DNA from: Methyloversatilis sp. XJ19-49
Lineage (GTDB): Bacteria; Pseudomonadota; Gammaproteobacteria; Burkholderiales; Rhodocyclaceae
Direction of reading: 5' to 3'
NCBI RefSeq assembly: GCF_024580145.1
Contig: NZ_JANINI010000003.1
Span: 244,061-308,060, forward strand
DNA length: 64,000 bases
Shown: piece after piece, positions 63,642 to 64,000 of the stretch
Layout of the letters: each line of letters opens with the position of its first letter
How positions within the stretch are numbered: the first letter of the stretch is position 1
Translations under genes and position numbers: made by a program
Notes under the pieces: generated by a model
Told to the model about the DNA's origin: nothing
Databases searched by the model: none
The model's input: the letters and a program-made list of their open reading frames with translations, nothing else

Positions 63642-63895
63642 TGTGGGAGTGGCGGCCTCGCCGCGATCGGCACCGGCCCTGTGGGAGCGGCGGCCTCGCC
63701 GCGATCAGTGCTGCGATGGTCGCAGTGCAACGTGCACATGTGGGAGCGGCGATCCACTGCTGGCCCTGCAGGGCCAGCAGTGGATCGCCGCTCCCACATG
63801 TGCACGTTGCACTGCGACCATCGCAGCACTGATCGCGGCGAGGCCGCCGCTCCCACAGGGCCGGTGCCGATCGCGGCGAGGCCGCCACTCCCACA
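63642..63895. repeat. REP-like repeat cluster (family A) at 63.7 kb
   Basis: Direct units at 63642, 63680 and 63739 and their mirror images toward 63895. The central one (63739-63798) is a 60-base perfect palindrome with a long middle arm (GATCCACTGCTGGCC); a half of it also occurs at about 61127-61170. The dyad of this unit is the pivot of the larger palindrome. Confidence 0.88.
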
Positions 63896-63901
63896 AAAAC
63901 C

Positions 63902-64000
63902 TCACTGCTTGCCGCCGGCATCGGAAAGAGTGCGCGCGAACAGCCGGCGCAGTGGCTGCTGTGCCGCGTCGGCGCCTTCCATCTGCGCCCGCACGATCGC
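63902..64000 (-). pseudogene. Mirrored 3' end of the tetR gene
   Basis: This is the exact reverse complement of 63537-63635, the last 33 codons and stop of tetR. It is open to the window edge, so a whole inverted tetR copy may continue beyond. If the palindrome is an assembly artefact this feature does not exist in the genome. Confidence 0.7.

Larger units (their letters stand above)
63537..64000. repeat. Perfect spacerless palindrome, arms of at least 232 bases
   Basis: Bases 63537-63768 are the exact reverse complement of 63769-64000 with no mismatch seen and no loop; the dyad is the CTGCAG at 63766-63771. The arms include the 3' end of tetR and REP-like units, and the symmetry runs to the window edge. 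It could be an assembly fold-back or a true inverted duplication. Confidence 0.95.

Overview
The window is GC-rich, densely coded bacterial chromosome. Gene content (class Ia NrdAB with NrdR boxes, PEP-CTERM exported proteins, an ANTAR-regulated nitrate ABC transporter, lutABC, maeB, NosR, an AlgP/H1-like histone mimic, GH17/GT2 glucan proteins) points to a betaproteobacterium, most likely Rhodocyclales, perhaps Methyloversatilis-like. That placement is inference from protein character; no database search was possible.

Layout. 1-4.8 kb: end of ampD, then NrdR-controlled nrdA and nrdB. 4.9-7.3 kb: toxin-antitoxin island with two intact modules (VapC/Phd-like and RHH/ParE), remnants of a third parDE pair, and a PEP-CTERM gene lying between the remnants. 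7.6-13.2 kb: mixed accessory genes (alpha/beta hydrolase, L,D-transpeptidase, GST-like protein, second PEP-CTERM protein, SnoaL-type lipoprotein divergent from an AraC regulator). 13.2-16.9 kb: a GlxA-type regulator divergent from a compact cluster (36-residue membrane peptide, CmcJ-like oxidoreductase, HCCA-isomerase-like protein, hotdog thioesterase, cupin). 17-25 kb: YjfB-like protein, trxC, PHB-depolymerase-like esterase, a BNR-propeller plus ThiS/MoaD-like pair, psd and an MscS channel. 24.9-27 kb: a gene-poor stretch, then a lysine/alanine repeat H1-like protein. 27.5-33 kb: lytic transglycosylase, maeB, patatin and pbpG. 33-36 kb: lutABC. 36-44 kb: signalling block (TonB receptor, hybrid kinase, LuxR-type regulator, CbiX, REC-HATPase, REC-PP2C, NasT). 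44-50.4 kb: nitrate ABC transporter with an elaborate leader, then molybdenum cofactor genes mobB-moeA-moaD-moaE. 50.4-64 kb: nosR, Sel1 protein, EnvZ/OmpR-like pair, a GH17-GT2 synthase with a companion GH17 protein, an OYE-type oxidoreductase with an NTF2-like protein, and a divergent TetR gene.

Functional links. NasT (43571) probably controls the nitrate transporter by antitermination: its leader shows an NtrC-type enhancer, a -24/-12 promoter, a hairpin with an A1/G4 hexaloop and an intrinsic terminator in the expected order. The adjacent Moco genes would serve a nitrate reductase outside the window. lutABC, maeB and psd are housekeeping or carbon-metabolism genes.

Two families of dispersed palindromic repeats mark the intergenic regions. 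One REP-like unit lies inside the nrdB reading frame. The last 464 bases form a perfect spacerless palindrome that mirrors the end of the tetR gene; this may be an assembly fold-back rather than biology.
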